Positions 36,286-45,119 of a DNA stretch of 64,000 bases are shown here, one piece after another. The notes below the pieces were generated by a model. That model was not told the origin of the DNA, did no database searches, and was given only the letters and a program-made list of their open reading frames with translations. Both the position numbers and the translations under genes were made by a program. Source of the stretch: Neobacillus sp. PS2-9 (GTDB lineage Bacteria > Bacillota > Bacilli > Bacillales > Cytobacillaceae); the NCBI RefSeq assembly GCF_030915525.1, contig NZ_CP133269.1, positions 1,265,001 through 1,329,000 on the forward strand. The letters run 5' to 3'. The stretch's first letter is position 1; each line of letters opens with the position of its first letter.

Positions 36286-37476
36286 ATGCCACGTGCCTTA
36301 TGGCTCTTAATCATCGGGATGGCAGTGAATGTAACAGGCTCTTCTTTTTTATGGCCTTTAAATACAATCTATATTCACGATCATTTAGGTAAATCCTTAT
36401 CCGTTGCTGGTGTTGTCTTGATGCTTAACTCGGCAGCCAGTGTCATCGGAAACCTTTATGGCGGCAGTCTATTTGACAAAATAGGCGGCTATAAATCTAT
36501 CATTTTGGGAATTGGTATTACGCTCGCTGCGCTGATAGGCCTGACGTTTTGGCATGGCTGGCCAGCATATATTGTGTTTTTAACCATCATTGGCTTTGGT
36601 TCTGGGGTGGTATTTCCAGCAATGTACGCGATGGCGGGCACCGTTTGGGTAGAGGGCGGTCGCAAAGCATTTAACGCAATCTATGTGGCTCAAAATCTTG
36701 GGGTAGCAGTAGGAGCAGCTTTGGGCGGGATTGTAGCAGATTATTCCTTCCAGCTCATCTTCCTTGCCAATACGATCATGTATATCATCTTTCTTCTCAT
36801 TGCTGTGTTTGGTTATAAAGGAATCGCTACCGCTTCAGCTAAGCCAATAAGTGACACAGATGGACCAGTTGTAAAAAACAGAAATAATCTGCAAGCATTG
36901 TTAATTCTGTGCATAGGGTACTTACTTTGCTGGGTCGCATACGTTCAGTGGTCAACAACGATTTCATCTTATACACAGGAAATCAACATTTCGTTAAGTC
37001 AATATAGCTTGTTATGGACAATCAATGGTGCCATTATCGTTTTAGGGCAGCCACTCTTAAATGGGGTATTGAAGCGACTATCATCCTCACTGAAGCTTCA
37101 AATGCTTATCGGGATTGGTATTTTTATCGTTTCGTTTATTGTTGCAGGAAAGGCAAATGCTTTTTCTGGACTTTTAGTTGCAATGATTATCTTAACAATA
37201 GGAGAAATGTTTATCTGGCCTGCTGTACCGACCGTTGCCTTTAACCTTGCACCTAAAGGACGCGAAGGCTTCTATCAAGGAATCGTCAACAGCACTGCCA
37301 CCGGCGGAAGGATGATTGGACCTCTGCTTGGAGGAATAATCGTAGACATTTACGATATTTCAGCCCTATTTATCGTCCTTATAGGACTATTCGTCATTGC
37401 AATCGTAACCACTTTGATCTATGACCGCACTTTAAAAACAAAAATGGTGTCAGGCACCATCCATGGACAAATGTAG
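36286..37476 (+). CDS. yttB: MFS transporter (YttB-like)
   Basis: 396 residues from ATG 36286 (AAAGGAG 9 nt upstream). Twelve hydrophobic segments, with the A-like loop GGSLFDKIGGYKSI between TM2 and TM3, GRKAFNAIYVAQNLGVAVGAALGG in the middle (drug-efflux subgroup) and GREGFYQGIVNSTATGGRMIGPLLGG. Size and position next to leuS fit B. subtilis YttB. Substrate unknown. The C-terminal 10 residues (VSGTIHGQM region) come from a GGTGTCAGGCACC repeat. Confidence 0.85.
   Translation: MPRALWLLIIGMAVNVTGSSFLWPLNTIYIHDHLGKSLSVAGVVLMLNSAASVIGNLYGGSLFDKIGGYKSIILGIGITLAALIGLTFWHGWPAYIVFLTIIGFGSGVVFPAMYAMAGTVWVEGGRKAFNAIYVAQNLGVAVGAALGGIVADYSFQLIFLANTIMYIIFLLIAVFGYKGIATASAKPISDTDGPVVKNRNNLQALLILCIGYLLCWVAYVQWSTTISSYTQEINISLSQYSLLWTINGAIIVLGQPLLNGVLKRLSSSLKLQMLIGIGIFIVSFIVAGKANAFSGLLVAMIILTIGEMFIWPAVPTVAFNLAPKGREGFYQGIVNSTATGGRMIGPLLGGIIVDIYDISALFIVLIGLFVIAIVTTLIYDRTLKTKMVSGTIHGQM
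37445..37461. repeat. GGTGTCAGGCACC palindromic repeat in the MFS 3' end
   Basis: ATGGTGTCAGGCACCAT is a foldback of 7-bp arms. It is followed by CATGGACAA...TTGTCCATC (about 37462-37490). This motif is common in intergenic Bacillus DNA; here it forms the last codons and the stop region of the transporter. Confidence 0.75.
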
Positions 37477-37505
37477 GAGTTTGTCCATCCCACCTGGACA
37501 ATTGG

Positions 37506-37534
37506 ACAAAGGAGCCGGTCTCCTTTGTTCTTTT
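37506..37534 (+). terminator. Terminator of the MFS gene
   Basis: 9-bp stem ACAAAGGAG/CTCCTTTGT (37506-37514 with 37520-37528) followed by T-rich DNA. Confidence 0.8.
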
Positions 37535-37609
37535 TATATAATTCTGTCCCATCACAGTCCTTGAATAATGTGGTATTTTTTATGGAGAATTGGGTGTAGT
37601 TTAGTAGTT

Positions 37610-37733
37610 TGCAAGTAAAATGTGGATAGTGACGAGTAAAGTGAGAAGGTTGACGAGTAAAATGAAAAATAGACGAGTAATCATGGATTTAGACAAGTAA
37701 ACCTCCGAAAGTGACAAGTAAGAAAGGAAGAAA
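37610..37733. repeat. Array B: six copies of a degenerate 20-21 bp unit
   Basis: The core GACGAGTAA (or GACAAGTAA) begins at 37610 (variant), 37631, 37652, 37672, 37692 and 37713, spacing 21, 21, 20, 20, 21. Sequence between cores is not conserved. It lies in the 400-bp gap between the MFS terminator and the leuS promoter; nothing else was seen there. Confidence 0.85.
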
Positions 37734-37874
37734 TAAAAAAAGGTAACTTTAGAGGTACTTCAAGAGGCAATCAACACATAATTTGAAAAGGAATATACCT
37801 GATCCAGGCCTAAATGTCTTTTTATAGTTTAAATCGGTGGGATTTGGTCAATTCTGAAATTAGGCTATGTTTAC

Positions 37875-37903
37875 TTGCATACTTATGATAAATTTAATAC
37901 AAT
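37875..37903 (+). promoter_or_regulatory. Promoter of leuS
   Basis: TTGCAT (37875-37880), 17-nt spacer, TACAAT (37898-37903), just upstream of the T-box leader. Confidence 0.85.
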
Positions 37904-37930
37904 AACCGTAATACTTCATATTGAAAAGAC

Positions 37931-38165
37931 AGTGACTAGGAGTAGTAGTGGTCCATACCCGTACGAAGAGAGTTGACGGCTGGTGAAAGTCAACCGGGTA
38001 CATCATGAACTCGCCTTTGAGTTGCAAACATGAAGGAACAGTAATGTTTGCCGTATTCCGCGTTAAGGATGAATGAAGTGAGTGCATAAGCACTAATGTG
38101 GGTGGTACCGCGGGAAGATACATACAATCCTCTCGTCCCTTTTTGGGATGAGGGGATTTTTTATT
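37931..38165 (+). promoter_or_regulatory. T-box leader of leuS (leucine specifier)
   Basis: Stem I begins near 37931. The specifier bulge after ACATCATGAA reads CTC at 38010-38012, a leucine codon. The T-box motif AATGTGGGTGGTACCGCGG is at 38095-38113. The terminator pairs 38128-38139 with 38145-38156 and has a T tail; uncharged tRNA-Leu binding the GGTGG region would favour the antiterminator and raise leuS expression. Confidence 0.95.
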
Positions 38166-38190
38166 TTTATCTAGCTAGGAGGAAAGCAGT

Positions 38191-40611
38191 ATGAGTTTCG
38201 ATCATCAACAAGTCGAAAAGAAATGGCAAAAGAAATGGGAAGTAGAAAAAACATTTAAAACAAGTGAAGAATATGATAAACGCAAATTCTACGCGTTAGA
38301 TATGTTTCCATATCCATCAGGTGCTGGCCTACACGTTGGACACCCTGAAGGTTACACAGCAACCGATATTCTTTCACGCTTAAAGCGTATGCAAGGCTAT
38401 AATGTCCTTCACCCAATGGGATGGGATGCATTCGGTCTACCAGCAGAACAATACGCATTGGATACAGGGAACGATCCGGCTGAATTTACGGCAAAAAATA
38501 TCAATACCTTCCGCAGACAAATCAAAGCATTAGGATTCTCCTATGATTGGGATCGTGAAGTGAATACGACTGACCCTGAATACTATAAATGGACACAATG
38601 GATTTTCTTAAAACTTTACGAAAAAGGCTTAGCCTATATTGATGAAGTAGCCGTAAACTGGTGTCCTGCACTTGGAACCGTCTTGGCTAATGAAGAAGTC
38701 ATCGATGGTAAGAGTGAGCGTGGTGGCCATCCAGTAGAGCGCCGCCCAATGAAGCAGTGGATGTTAAAAATCACAGCTTACGGTGACCGCTTATTAGAAG
38801 ATCTTGAAGAACTTGATTGGCCAGAAAGCTTGAAAGAAATGCAGCGCAACTGGATCGGACGTTCAGAAGGCGCTGAAGTAAACTTCCAAATTGACGGACA
38901 CGAAGAAACGTTTACTGTATTCACCACTCGTCCAGATACATTATTCGGTGCAACCTATGCAGTTCTTGCTCCAGAGCATTCCTTTGTTGATAAAATTACA
39001 ACAGCAGAACAGCGTGCGGCAGTGGATGCATACTTAGATAAGGTGAAAACGAAGAGTGACCTTGAGCGTACAGACCTTGCGAAGGAAAAAACGGGTGTCT
39101 TCACTGGTGCCTATGCCATCAACCCAGCGAATGGTGAGAAAATGCCTATCTGGATTGCCGATTATGTATTAGTAAGCTATGGAACAGGTGCAATCATGGC
39201 AGTTCCTGCACATGACGAGCGTGATTTTGAATTTGCGAAGGAGTTCAATTTACCAATTAAACCAGTAGTAGCAGGCGGCGATGTAGAAAAAGAAGCATAT
39301 ACTGGTGACGGTGAACACATCAATTCTGAGTTCTTAAATGGTTTAAACAAAGAAGAAGCCATTTCAAAAATGATTGCTTGGTTAGAAGAAAAAGGAATCG
39401 GAACAAAGAAGGTAACCTTCCGTTTACGCGATTGGTTGTTCAGCCGTCAGCGTTATTGGGGTGAGCCGATTCCAATTATCCACTGGGAAGATGGCACAAT
39501 GTCTGCTGTTCCGGAAGATCAGCTTCCATTGACATTACCAAAAACAACAGATATCAAACCATCTGGTACAGGAGAATCTCCATTAGCCAATATTGAGGAT
39601 TGGGTAAATGTAGTTGACCCTGAAACAGGTAAAAAAGGCCGCCGCGAAACAAATACCATGCCACAATGGGCAGGCAGCTGCTGGTATTACTTACGTTATA
39701 TTGATCCGAAAAATGATCAGGCACTAGCTTCCCAAGAGAAGTTAAACCACTGGCTTCCTGTTGATATCTATATTGGTGGTGCCGAGCATGCCGTACTTCA
39801 CCTGCTTTATGCGCGCTTCTGGCATAAGTTCTTGTATGATATCGGAGTGGTACCAACAAAAGAACCATTCCAAAAGCTATTTAACCAAGGAATGATTTTA
39901 GGTGAAAACAATGAAAAAATGAGCAAATCAAAAGGAAATGTTGTGAATCCGGATGATATTGTAAGCAGCCATGGTGCTGATACACTTCGCTTATATGAAA
40001 TGTTTATGGGACCACTTGATGCATCGATTGCGTGGTCAACGAATGGTTTAGACGGATCACGTCGTTTCCTTGACCGGATTTGGCGGTTGATGGTAGAAGA
40101 AAATGGAGGGTTAAATCCAAAAATCCAGCCAAATGAAGAAGCATCTAATTTGGAAAAGGTTTATCATCAGACCGTGAAAAAAGTAACTGAGGATTACGAG
40201 GGCTTACGTTTCAATACTGCTATTTCTCAAATGATGGTATTCATCAATGAAGCCTACAAAGCGACTGTGCTTCCAAAGGATTATATGGAGGGATTTGTTA
40301 AAATGCTATCACCGGTTGCTCCGCATATCGCGGAAGAGCTTTGGGAAAAACTTGGTCATAGTGGTGGAACTATTTCGTATGAAGCGTGGCCAGCCTATGA
40401 TGAAGCGAAGTTAGTAGATAACGAAGTGGAAATTGTAATCCAGGTAAATGGTAAGGTAAAAACAAAGCTTATGGTACCAACTGATGCAAGTAAGGAAGCG
40501 TTGGAAGGAATTGCGATGGATGATGATCGAGTGAAAGAGCAAATCGAAGGAAAAACCATTCGCAAGGTGATTACCGTTCCGGGTAAACTTGTAAACATTG
40601 TAGCAAACTAA
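38191..40611 (+). CDS. leuS: Leucyl-tRNA synthetase
   Basis: 806 residues, class I synthetase. HIGH motif as HVGHPEGYT (about residues 48-56), the large CP1 editing domain with [12 protein letters not shown] and [15 protein letters not shown], and KMSKSKGN with Lys576-Ser580. AGGAGG precedes the ATG. Controlled by the T-box leader upstream. Followed by ytwF, as in B. subtilis. Confidence 0.98.
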   Translation: MSFDHQQVEKKWQKKWEVEKTFKTSEEYDKRKFYALDMFPYPSGAGLHVGHPEGYTATDILSRLKRMQGYNVLHPMGWDAFGLPAEQYALDTGNDPAEFTAKNINTFRRQIKALGFSYDWDREVNTTDPEYYKWTQWIFLKLYEKGLAYIDEVAVNWCPALGTVLANEEVIDGKSERGGHPVERRPMKQWMLKITAYGDRLLEDLEELDWPESLKEMQRNWIGRSEGAEVNFQIDGHEETFTVFTTRPDTLFGATYAVLAPEHSFVDKITTAEQRAAVDAYLDKVKTKSDLERTDLAKEKTGVFTGAYAINPANGEKMPIWIADYVLVSYGTGAIMAVPAHDERDFEFAKEFNLPIKPVVAGGDVEKEAYTGDGEHINSEFLNGLNKEEAISKMIAWLEEKGIGTKKVTFRLRDWLFSRQRYWGEPIPIIHWEDGTMSAVPEDQLPLTLPKTTDIKPSGTGESPLANIEDWVNVVDPETGKKGRRETNTMPQWAGSCWYYLRYIDPKNDQALASQEKLNHWLPVDIYIGGAEHAVLHLLYARFWHKFLYDIGVVPTKEPFQKLFNQGMILGENNEKMSKSKGNVVNPDDIVSSHGADTLRLYEMFMGPLDASIAWSTNGLDGSRRFLDRIWRLMVEENGGLNPKIQPNEEASNLEKVYHQTVKKVTEDYEGLRFNTAISQMMVFINEAYKATVLPKDYMEGFVKMLSPVAPHIAEELWEKLGHSGGTISYEAWPAYDEAKLVDNEVEIVIQVNGKVKTKLMVPTDASKEALEGIAMDDDRVKEQIEGKTIRKVITVPGKLVNIVAN

Positions 40612-40619
40612 ATGAAATG

Positions 40620-40658
40620 AAGAGGCTGCCTCCAAAGCGAATGGGGTAAGCCTCTTTA
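40620..40658 (+). terminator. Terminator-like hairpin of leuS
   Basis: Outer stem AAGAGGCT/AGCCTCTT (40620-40627 with 40649-40656) with a large, partly paired interior. Confidence 0.55.
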
Positions 40659-40681
40659 CTCTTAAAAAGGGGATGGATGAC

Positions 40682-40990
40682 ATGGAAGAAATTCAAATTA
40701 TTACACCTGAAGAGTTACAAAAGAAACTTGAAGCAGGGGAAAAGCTTGATCTTGTAGATGTAAGGGAAGATGAGGAAGTAGCAGGAGGGATGATCCCGGG
40801 CGCTAAACATATTCGTATGGGCGATATTCCTGCAAACCTTGATTACTTTGACAAGGATAAAGAATATATTCTTATTTGCCGCTCAAGCGCCCGCAGTGGG
40901 AATGTCTGCTATTATTTGCAGGAACAAGGCTATAAGGTCCGCAACATGATTGGCGGAATGCTAAACTGGACAGGTGAAACAAAGAAATAA
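40682..40990 (+). CDS. ytwF: Rhodanese-like sulfurtransferase YtwF
   Basis: 102 residues from ATG 40682 (AAGGGG 9 nt upstream; an ATG at 40673 touches the ribosome site). Single rhodanese domain: DLVDVREDEEVAGGMIPGAKHI, and the catalytic cysteine loop CRSSARSGN. Takes part in persulfide sulfur transfer; substrate not shown by sequence. Confidence 0.9.
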   Translation: MEEIQIITPEELQKKLEAGEKLDLVDVREDEEVAGGMIPGAKHIRMGDIPANLDYFDKDKEYILICRSSARSGNVCYYLQEQGYKVRNMIGGMLNWTGETKK

Positions 40991-40997
40991 ACCAAAA

Positions 40998-41030
40998 AAC
41001 CGATTCTTCCCTTGGAGAATCGGTTTTTTT
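40998..41030. terminator. Bidirectional terminator, ytwF / ferric-reductase-like gene
   Basis: 10-bp perfect stem (40998-41007 with 41016-41025), A tract before and T tract after. Confidence 0.9.
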
Positions 41031-41036
41031 ATAATC

Positions 41037-41564
41037 TCAATGAGTTGCTTCAAGTGTCGACTTATCTCTAAAAAGCAAGCTACCTATTAGCAAGGCTGGT
41101 AGTATATTGATGACTAAAAGGACAACCCCTTGGAAGTCTGTTCCGATGAATAGTCCATGCAGCGTCACTAAAATATAGAGAATCGGATTCAAGGCGTGTA
41201 ATTTACGCCATTTTTGATAGCCAATCTTTTTTCGTACTTTTGAGGTGGAAATCGTCATGATTAAAAAATACAATGACACTGTCCCCATTGCCATTGGCAG
41301 AGGCTTATAGTCTGTATTAAAAGGTGTTAACACTTCAACCCATTGAAAGGAAATATACGAGTCAATGAGCAAAAAACCAACATGGCCTAAGACAAGAATC
41401 AGTGCCCAGTTGGAAAGTGCCTCATGCAAAAACAAGGAAACGGTAACTTTTTGTTTTCTCTTTTTTTGAACCTGAGAATACAGGCCGAGAAGGACAGAAA
41501 GGTAAAGTAGTAAATAAGACACCGTTCCAGTCGCTCGAATCATATACCACTCAAACATTTCCAT
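41037..41564 (-). CDS. Ferric-reductase-like transmembrane haem protein
   Basis: 175 residues from ATG 41564 (AAAGGAG 12 nt upstream; the frame extends to 41594 inside apbE). Five or six helices. Two helices carry paired histidines: HEALSNWALILVLGH (13 residues between) and HALNPILYILVTLH (12 between), the bis-haem pattern of the FRD/MsrQ family. No FAD/NAD domain, so it passes electrons from a partner. Four bases after apbE, in the same operon as a Gln/Asn-rich surface protein. Confidence 0.82.
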   Translation of the reverse strand: MEMFEWYMIRATGTVSYLLLYLSVLLGLYSQVQKKRKQKVTVSLFLHEALSNWALILVLGHVGFLLIDSYISFQWVEVLTPFNTDYKPLPMAMGTVSLYFLIMTISTSKVRKKIGYQKWRKLHALNPILYILVTLHGLFIGTDFQGVVLLVINILPALLIGSLLFRDKSTLEATH

Positions 41565-41568
41565 ATGA

Positions 41569-42444
41569 CTAGTTTTCTCCTTTCCAAATATCATTTTTCC
41601 TATTGATTAAAACGGCTTGTGTCCATTTCTCTTTAATCCACTCTTTACCTTGCTCTTCTCCTAAAAGAAGGACGGTTTTTGCCCATACATCAGCTTCTAC
41701 AGCGGTTGGAGCGGCAATAGTAGCAGATAAAATTTCACTCTCAGATGACTGACCCGTTCGTGGATCAATCAGGTGATGCTTCCACTCGCCATTAACAATC
41801 CACTTTCTTTTCATTGAGGTGGAGGTAGCTACTGCTCCGCTGGTCACCTGAATAGAGGATAGCATTTGTTTTTCATCAAAAGGACTTTCAATTCCTATGT
41901 TTATTGCACGAGGTAATTCTCCAAAGATCCGAATGTCTCCACCTACATTAATAAAACCATAGCCCATCTTTTCCAAGCGTTCAGCAGCACGGTCAATGAC
42001 CCAGCCTTTGGCAATCCCACCTAAATCAATTTTGTCATGAAGTGTGACTGTCTGCTGTTCTTTATAAAGAGTAAATGGTGATCGAGTCGTATTTACAGCA
42101 GTTGAAGGGAGTGGTACGACTACCTGCCCCTTAATATATTCAATCGATCTAGCATAACCATTGTCCTCTAGTGACGTTAATACACAAGGATTAAAGATAC
42201 CTTTTGTTTCCTTATAGAAACGAAAGGCATCGGTAAGAATGGACAACATTTCACTAGAAATTGTGACTTCTTTTTCAACCTGCTGATTTAACCGACAAAG
42301 TTCACTATCTTCACGAAACCGGCTGCACGTCGACTCTATTAATTCAAATAGTTTATAGATGGGCATCATATCATTTGCAAACAGTTCATGATTGATAGAA
42401 ATTTGAACAATCGTACTCATAGAGTTGAATCGATAGGAGTACAT
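41569..42444 (-). CDS. apbE: FAD:protein FMN transferase ApbE
   Basis: 291 residues. Covalently attaches FMN to a Thr/Ser of extracytoplasmic flavoproteins. Visible: MSTIVQISI start strand, IDLGGIAKGWVIDRAAE, GFINVGGDIRIFG, VTSGAVATSTS, HHLIDPRTGQSSESEILSATI and the metal-site AVEADVWAKTVLLLG. No signal peptide is obvious. It touches the Gln/Asn-rich gene (one shared base), and is followed by the haem protein. No flavinylation motif (SGAT-like) is seen in either neighbour. Confidence 0.93.
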   Translation of the reverse strand: MYSYRFNSMSTIVQISINHELFANDMMPIYKLFELIESTCSRFREDSELCRLNQQVEKEVTISSEMLSILTDAFRFYKETKGIFNPCVLTSLEDNGYARSIEYIKGQVVVPLPSTAVNTTRSPFTLYKEQQTVTLHDKIDLGGIAKGWVIDRAAERLEKMGYGFINVGGDIRIFGELPRAINIGIESPFDEKQMLSSIQVTSGAVATSTSMKRKWIVNGEWKHHLIDPRTGQSSESEILSATIAAPTAVEADVWAKTVLLLGEEQGKEWIKEKWTQAVLINRKNDIWKGEN

Positions 42445-42845
42445 CAGGTTCCACCAGTAGTAGTATCAAATCCGCCATGATGGCCCATCTCAGGACTGCC
42501 ACCATTTGAGAATTGATCTTGCTGATTACTATTGTCAAAGGATTGATCATTATTGCCAGAAAATTGATCACTATTATCTGAACTTTGGTCATTTTGATTA
42601 AATTGAGAGGAACGATCCCCGCGAAAAGAATGATTAAACCCTTGATTTGATTCCTCAGGCGCTTGAGAATTAAAATTATCTTGTGACTGCTGATTGGAAT
42701 TATTGTTAGAAGGTTGCCCCTGATTTAATGCTAAGGAATTGTTTGCTTGATCTCCATTTGATAATCCCAGATAGGACACCATTCCTGCCACTAAGGCTAA
42801 ACTACCAAAACTTACACTCCATGAGATTTTTTGTTTTTTATCCAA
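42444..42845 (-). CDS. Asn/Gln-rich low-complexity membrane-anchored protein
   Basis: 133 residues from TTG 42845 (AAGGAG upstream). An N-terminal hydrophobic helix (SWSVSFGSLALVAGMVSYLGL, residues 9-29) is followed by a disordered outer region dominated by Asn, Gln, Ser, Asp with degenerate repeats of the type QFSGNNDQSFDNSNQQDQ, ending EMGHHGGFDTTTGGT. First gene of the operon with apbE and the ferric-reductase-like protein. No known domain. Possibly a surface scaffold or metal-binding peptide; unknown. Confidence 0.75.
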   Translation of the reverse strand: MDKKQKISWSVSFGSLALVAGMVSYLGLSNGDQANNSLALNQGQPSNNNSNQQSQDNFNSQAPEESNQGFNHSFRGDRSSQFNQNDQSSDNSDQFSGNNDQSFDNSNQQDQFSNGGSPEMGHHGGFDTTTGGT

Positions 42846-42992
42846 TTGTAGTGCTCCTTTCCTCTTTCAAATGTCTTACATTTAGGAGTTTACAAGTTAA
42901 ACCTTAATATAAACTTAAATTTTTACAGACTTTAATTTATAAAATTCAGAAAAATGGTAAATAATGATAGTAAAAAGGAGAGGGAGAGTACA

Positions 42993-43178
42993 GTGATTCA
43001 GGTAAAGTTATTTGACCGGGAGCATGAGAAGGATTTAGAAAAAGAAATGAATCGCTTCTTAAGAGGAATTGATGAGCAGAGTCTGCTCGATATTAAATAT
43101 AACGTTGCTGCCATGACAGAAGAGGAAGAGGAAGAACAAATTTATTGCTTTTCTGCGATGATTATCTATCGCTCGTGA
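42993..43178 (+). CDS. cse60: Sporulation protein Cse60-like
   Basis: 61 residues from GTG 42993, with AAAGGAGAGGGAG upstream; an in-frame ATG at 42954 precedes that site and is unlikely. MIQVKLFDREHEKDLEKEMNRFL matches the start of the small sigma-E-controlled Cse60 protein of Bacillus, and the acidic EEEEEEQ stretch precedes a C-terminal beta strand. Role in sporulation unknown. Confidence 0.75.
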   Translation: MIQVKLFDREHEKDLEKEMNRFLRGIDEQSLLDIKYNVAAMTEEEEEEQIYCFSAMIIYRS

Positions 43179-43206
43179 CCGTGAAACTCTCATTATAGGA
43201 AATGTA

Positions 43207-43247
43207 AAACCTAGCTTAAGCAAGTTTATTGTTTAAGACTAGGTTTT
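43207..43247. terminator. Convergent terminator after cse60
   Basis: Stem with a one-base bulge between about 43208-43219 and 43232-43246; the stop codon of the minus-strand small gene (43226-43228) is in the loop. Confidence 0.75.
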
Positions 43248-43405
43248 TCTTTTTGTTTCTTTTTGGATTTTCCCTTGCCTGTCATCACCAGCCAAAATAT
43301 CACTGGCCCCGAAAAGTTTAACACTATCACGACACCAACAATTATCCATAAAAACCATATCGTGTTTATCACATATTGGTATAGCCAAAAATGATAAAAA
43401 TCCAT
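43226..43405 (-). CDS. Small single-span membrane protein
   Basis: 59 residues from ATG 43405 (TTGAGGTG upstream): MDFYHFWLYQYVINTIWF, a long hydrophobic segment (about residues 14-44, perhaps two helices with VLNFSGPVIFWLV) and a strongly basic tail (KGKSKKKQKEKP). Not recognised. Sits between cse60 and the germination operon. Confidence 0.6.
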   Translation of the reverse strand: MDFYHFWLYQYVINTIWFLWIIVGVVIVLNFSGPVIFWLVMTGKGKSKKKQKEKPSLKQ

Positions 43406-43532
43406 TGCAAACACCTCAATGTTATTGTCGACGCCCTATACACCATTCATACCTTAGTAGGGGTTATTTTATAAGTGGTTTGGATATAAAGAGAATAGAT
43501 TCAAATGTTCATTACACGGAGAGGGTAAAGTA

Positions 43533-45086
43533 ATGGAAAATAATCTAGATCAGCATCTAAAAAAAGAATTAACAGCAAATTACGAGGAAAATAAATTATT
43601 AATCCAAAAGATTCTTACTGATAATGGAGATTTAATTGTACGAGAATTTTTTTTTCATCAGAAAAAGAACATAGCGATCGTTTGTTTTTATATCGACGGT
43701 TTAGTAAACACCAATATCATTGGCTCCGTTATTGATTCCTTTATTTATCAAGCCCCGCGATTATTAAGAGACATGGATATAAATACTCTTTATACGAATC
43801 TTCCGGATAAAATCAATAAGCATATCCTTCATGCACACAGTGTTAAATTAATTTCCAAGGTAGCAGATGTGATTGATGCCATTTTATCGGGTGATTCCGT
43901 ATTTATTATTGAAAAATGTGATCAAGCCATCCTTGTTTCGACTAGAGGTTGGGCGGACAGAGCTGTCAGCGAACCACAGACAGAGCAAGTAGTTATTGGT
44001 CCTAGAGATGGCTTTACTGAAAATTTGCGCACAAATACTGCTCTCGTTAGAAGGAGAATAAAGGATCCGCTTCTTTCTATTAAATCGACTGTAGTTGGAA
44101 AGTCATCTAAGACCACGCTTAACATTGCCTACCATCGAGGGACTGTAAAAAAGGGCTTGGTTGAAGAGGTAATGAAGAGATTGGACAATATTGATATTGA
44201 TGGAATTATCGACTCGGGCTATATATCGGAATTAATAGAGGATGCGCCACTTTCTCCGTTCACTACCGTGCAAAGCACGGAACGCCCTGATAAGGTGGCA
44301 GCGTCTATTTTAGAGGGTAGAGTAGCAATCTTTGTTGATAATTCCCCTTTTGTGTTGATCGTTCCAACTTATTTTTGGCAATTTTTACAGGCAAGTGATG
44401 ATTATTATTCTAGGTACATGGCTGGTTCATTCTTTCGTCTCATTCGTTATTTTGCTTTCATTATCAGTCTTGTCCTAACGTCTATTTATGTTATGTTGGT
44501 AAGCTTTCATCAAGAAATGATTCCAACAGCTTTAGCGTTAACGATTGCGTCTGGGAGAGAAGTAGTTCCATTCCCGGTCTTGATAGAGGCGCTCATCATG
44601 GAAATAAGTTTTGAACTGATGCGGGAGGCAGGGCTAAGGATGCCTAAACCTGTTGGTCAGGCCGTGAGTATCGTTGGGTCTCTAGTCATCGGACAAGCAG
44701 CCGTACAAGCCGGTTTGGTTTCTCCCTTTATGGTTATTATCGTTGCAATTACTGGTATTGCTTCATTTGTTATGCCGAATTATGCAGCCTCCTTTTCCAT
44801 AAGGCTAGTTAGATTTCCTTTATTAATTGCTTCAGGAACGTTAGGTTTGTTAGGATTTACAGTTGTTTTTTCTCTTATCGCTATTCACGCGTTATCTTTA
44901 AGGTCCTTTGGTGAGTCATATCTAGCTCCGGCCACTCCTTTTCAGCCTTCTGATCAGAAGGATATGATTATAAGGTTTCCGTGGTGGTCAATGGAACGAC
45001 TGCCACACCTGGCAAAGCAAAGACAACGTGCAAGTGATAGTCAAAAACCTAAAAACCCACAAGGAAACAATAATAATGAAGGTTAA
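43533..45086 (+). CDS. Spore germination receptor A subunit (GerA family)
   Basis: 517 residues. GerA/GerBA/GerKA family: a soluble N-terminal half (FFFHQKKNIAIVCFYIDGLVN, GFTENLRTNTALVRRRIKDP) and a C-terminal half with five or so membrane helices (FFRLIRYFAFIISLVLTSIYVMLVSFHQEMIPTALALTIASGREVVPFP). In the inner spore membrane it forms part of the nutrient receptor. GAGAGGG before ATG 43533. Operon order A-C-B; the ligand cannot be predicted. Confidence 0.93.
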   Translation: MENNLDQHLKKELTANYEENKLLIQKILTDNGDLIVREFFFHQKKNIAIVCFYIDGLVNTNIIGSVIDSFIYQAPRLLRDMDINTLYTNLPDKINKHILHAHSVKLISKVADVIDAILSGDSVFIIEKCDQAILVSTRGWADRAVSEPQTEQVVIGPRDGFTENLRTNTALVRRRIKDPLLSIKSTVVGKSSKTTLNIAYHRGTVKKGLVEEVMKRLDNIDIDGIIDSGYISELIEDAPLSPFTTVQSTERPDKVAASILEGRVAIFVDNSPFVLIVPTYFWQFLQASDDYYSRYMAGSFFRLIRYFAFIISLVLTSIYVMLVSFHQEMIPTALALTIASGREVVPFPVLIEALIMEISFELMREAGLRMPKPVGQAVSIVGSLVIGQAAVQAGLVSPFMVIIVAITGIASFVMPNYAASFSIRLVRFPLLIASGTLGLLGFTVVFSLIAIHALSLRSFGESYLAPATPFQPSDQKDMIIRFPWWSMERLPHLAKQRQRASDSQKPKNPQGNNNNEG

Positions 45087-45119
45087 CGGAAAAACCTATC
45101 GAAAAAGGAGTGAACGATA

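Noticed and set aside
37860..38123. 87-codon minus-strand frame over the leuS leader
   Set aside because: It is antisense to the T-box leader; no ribosome site.
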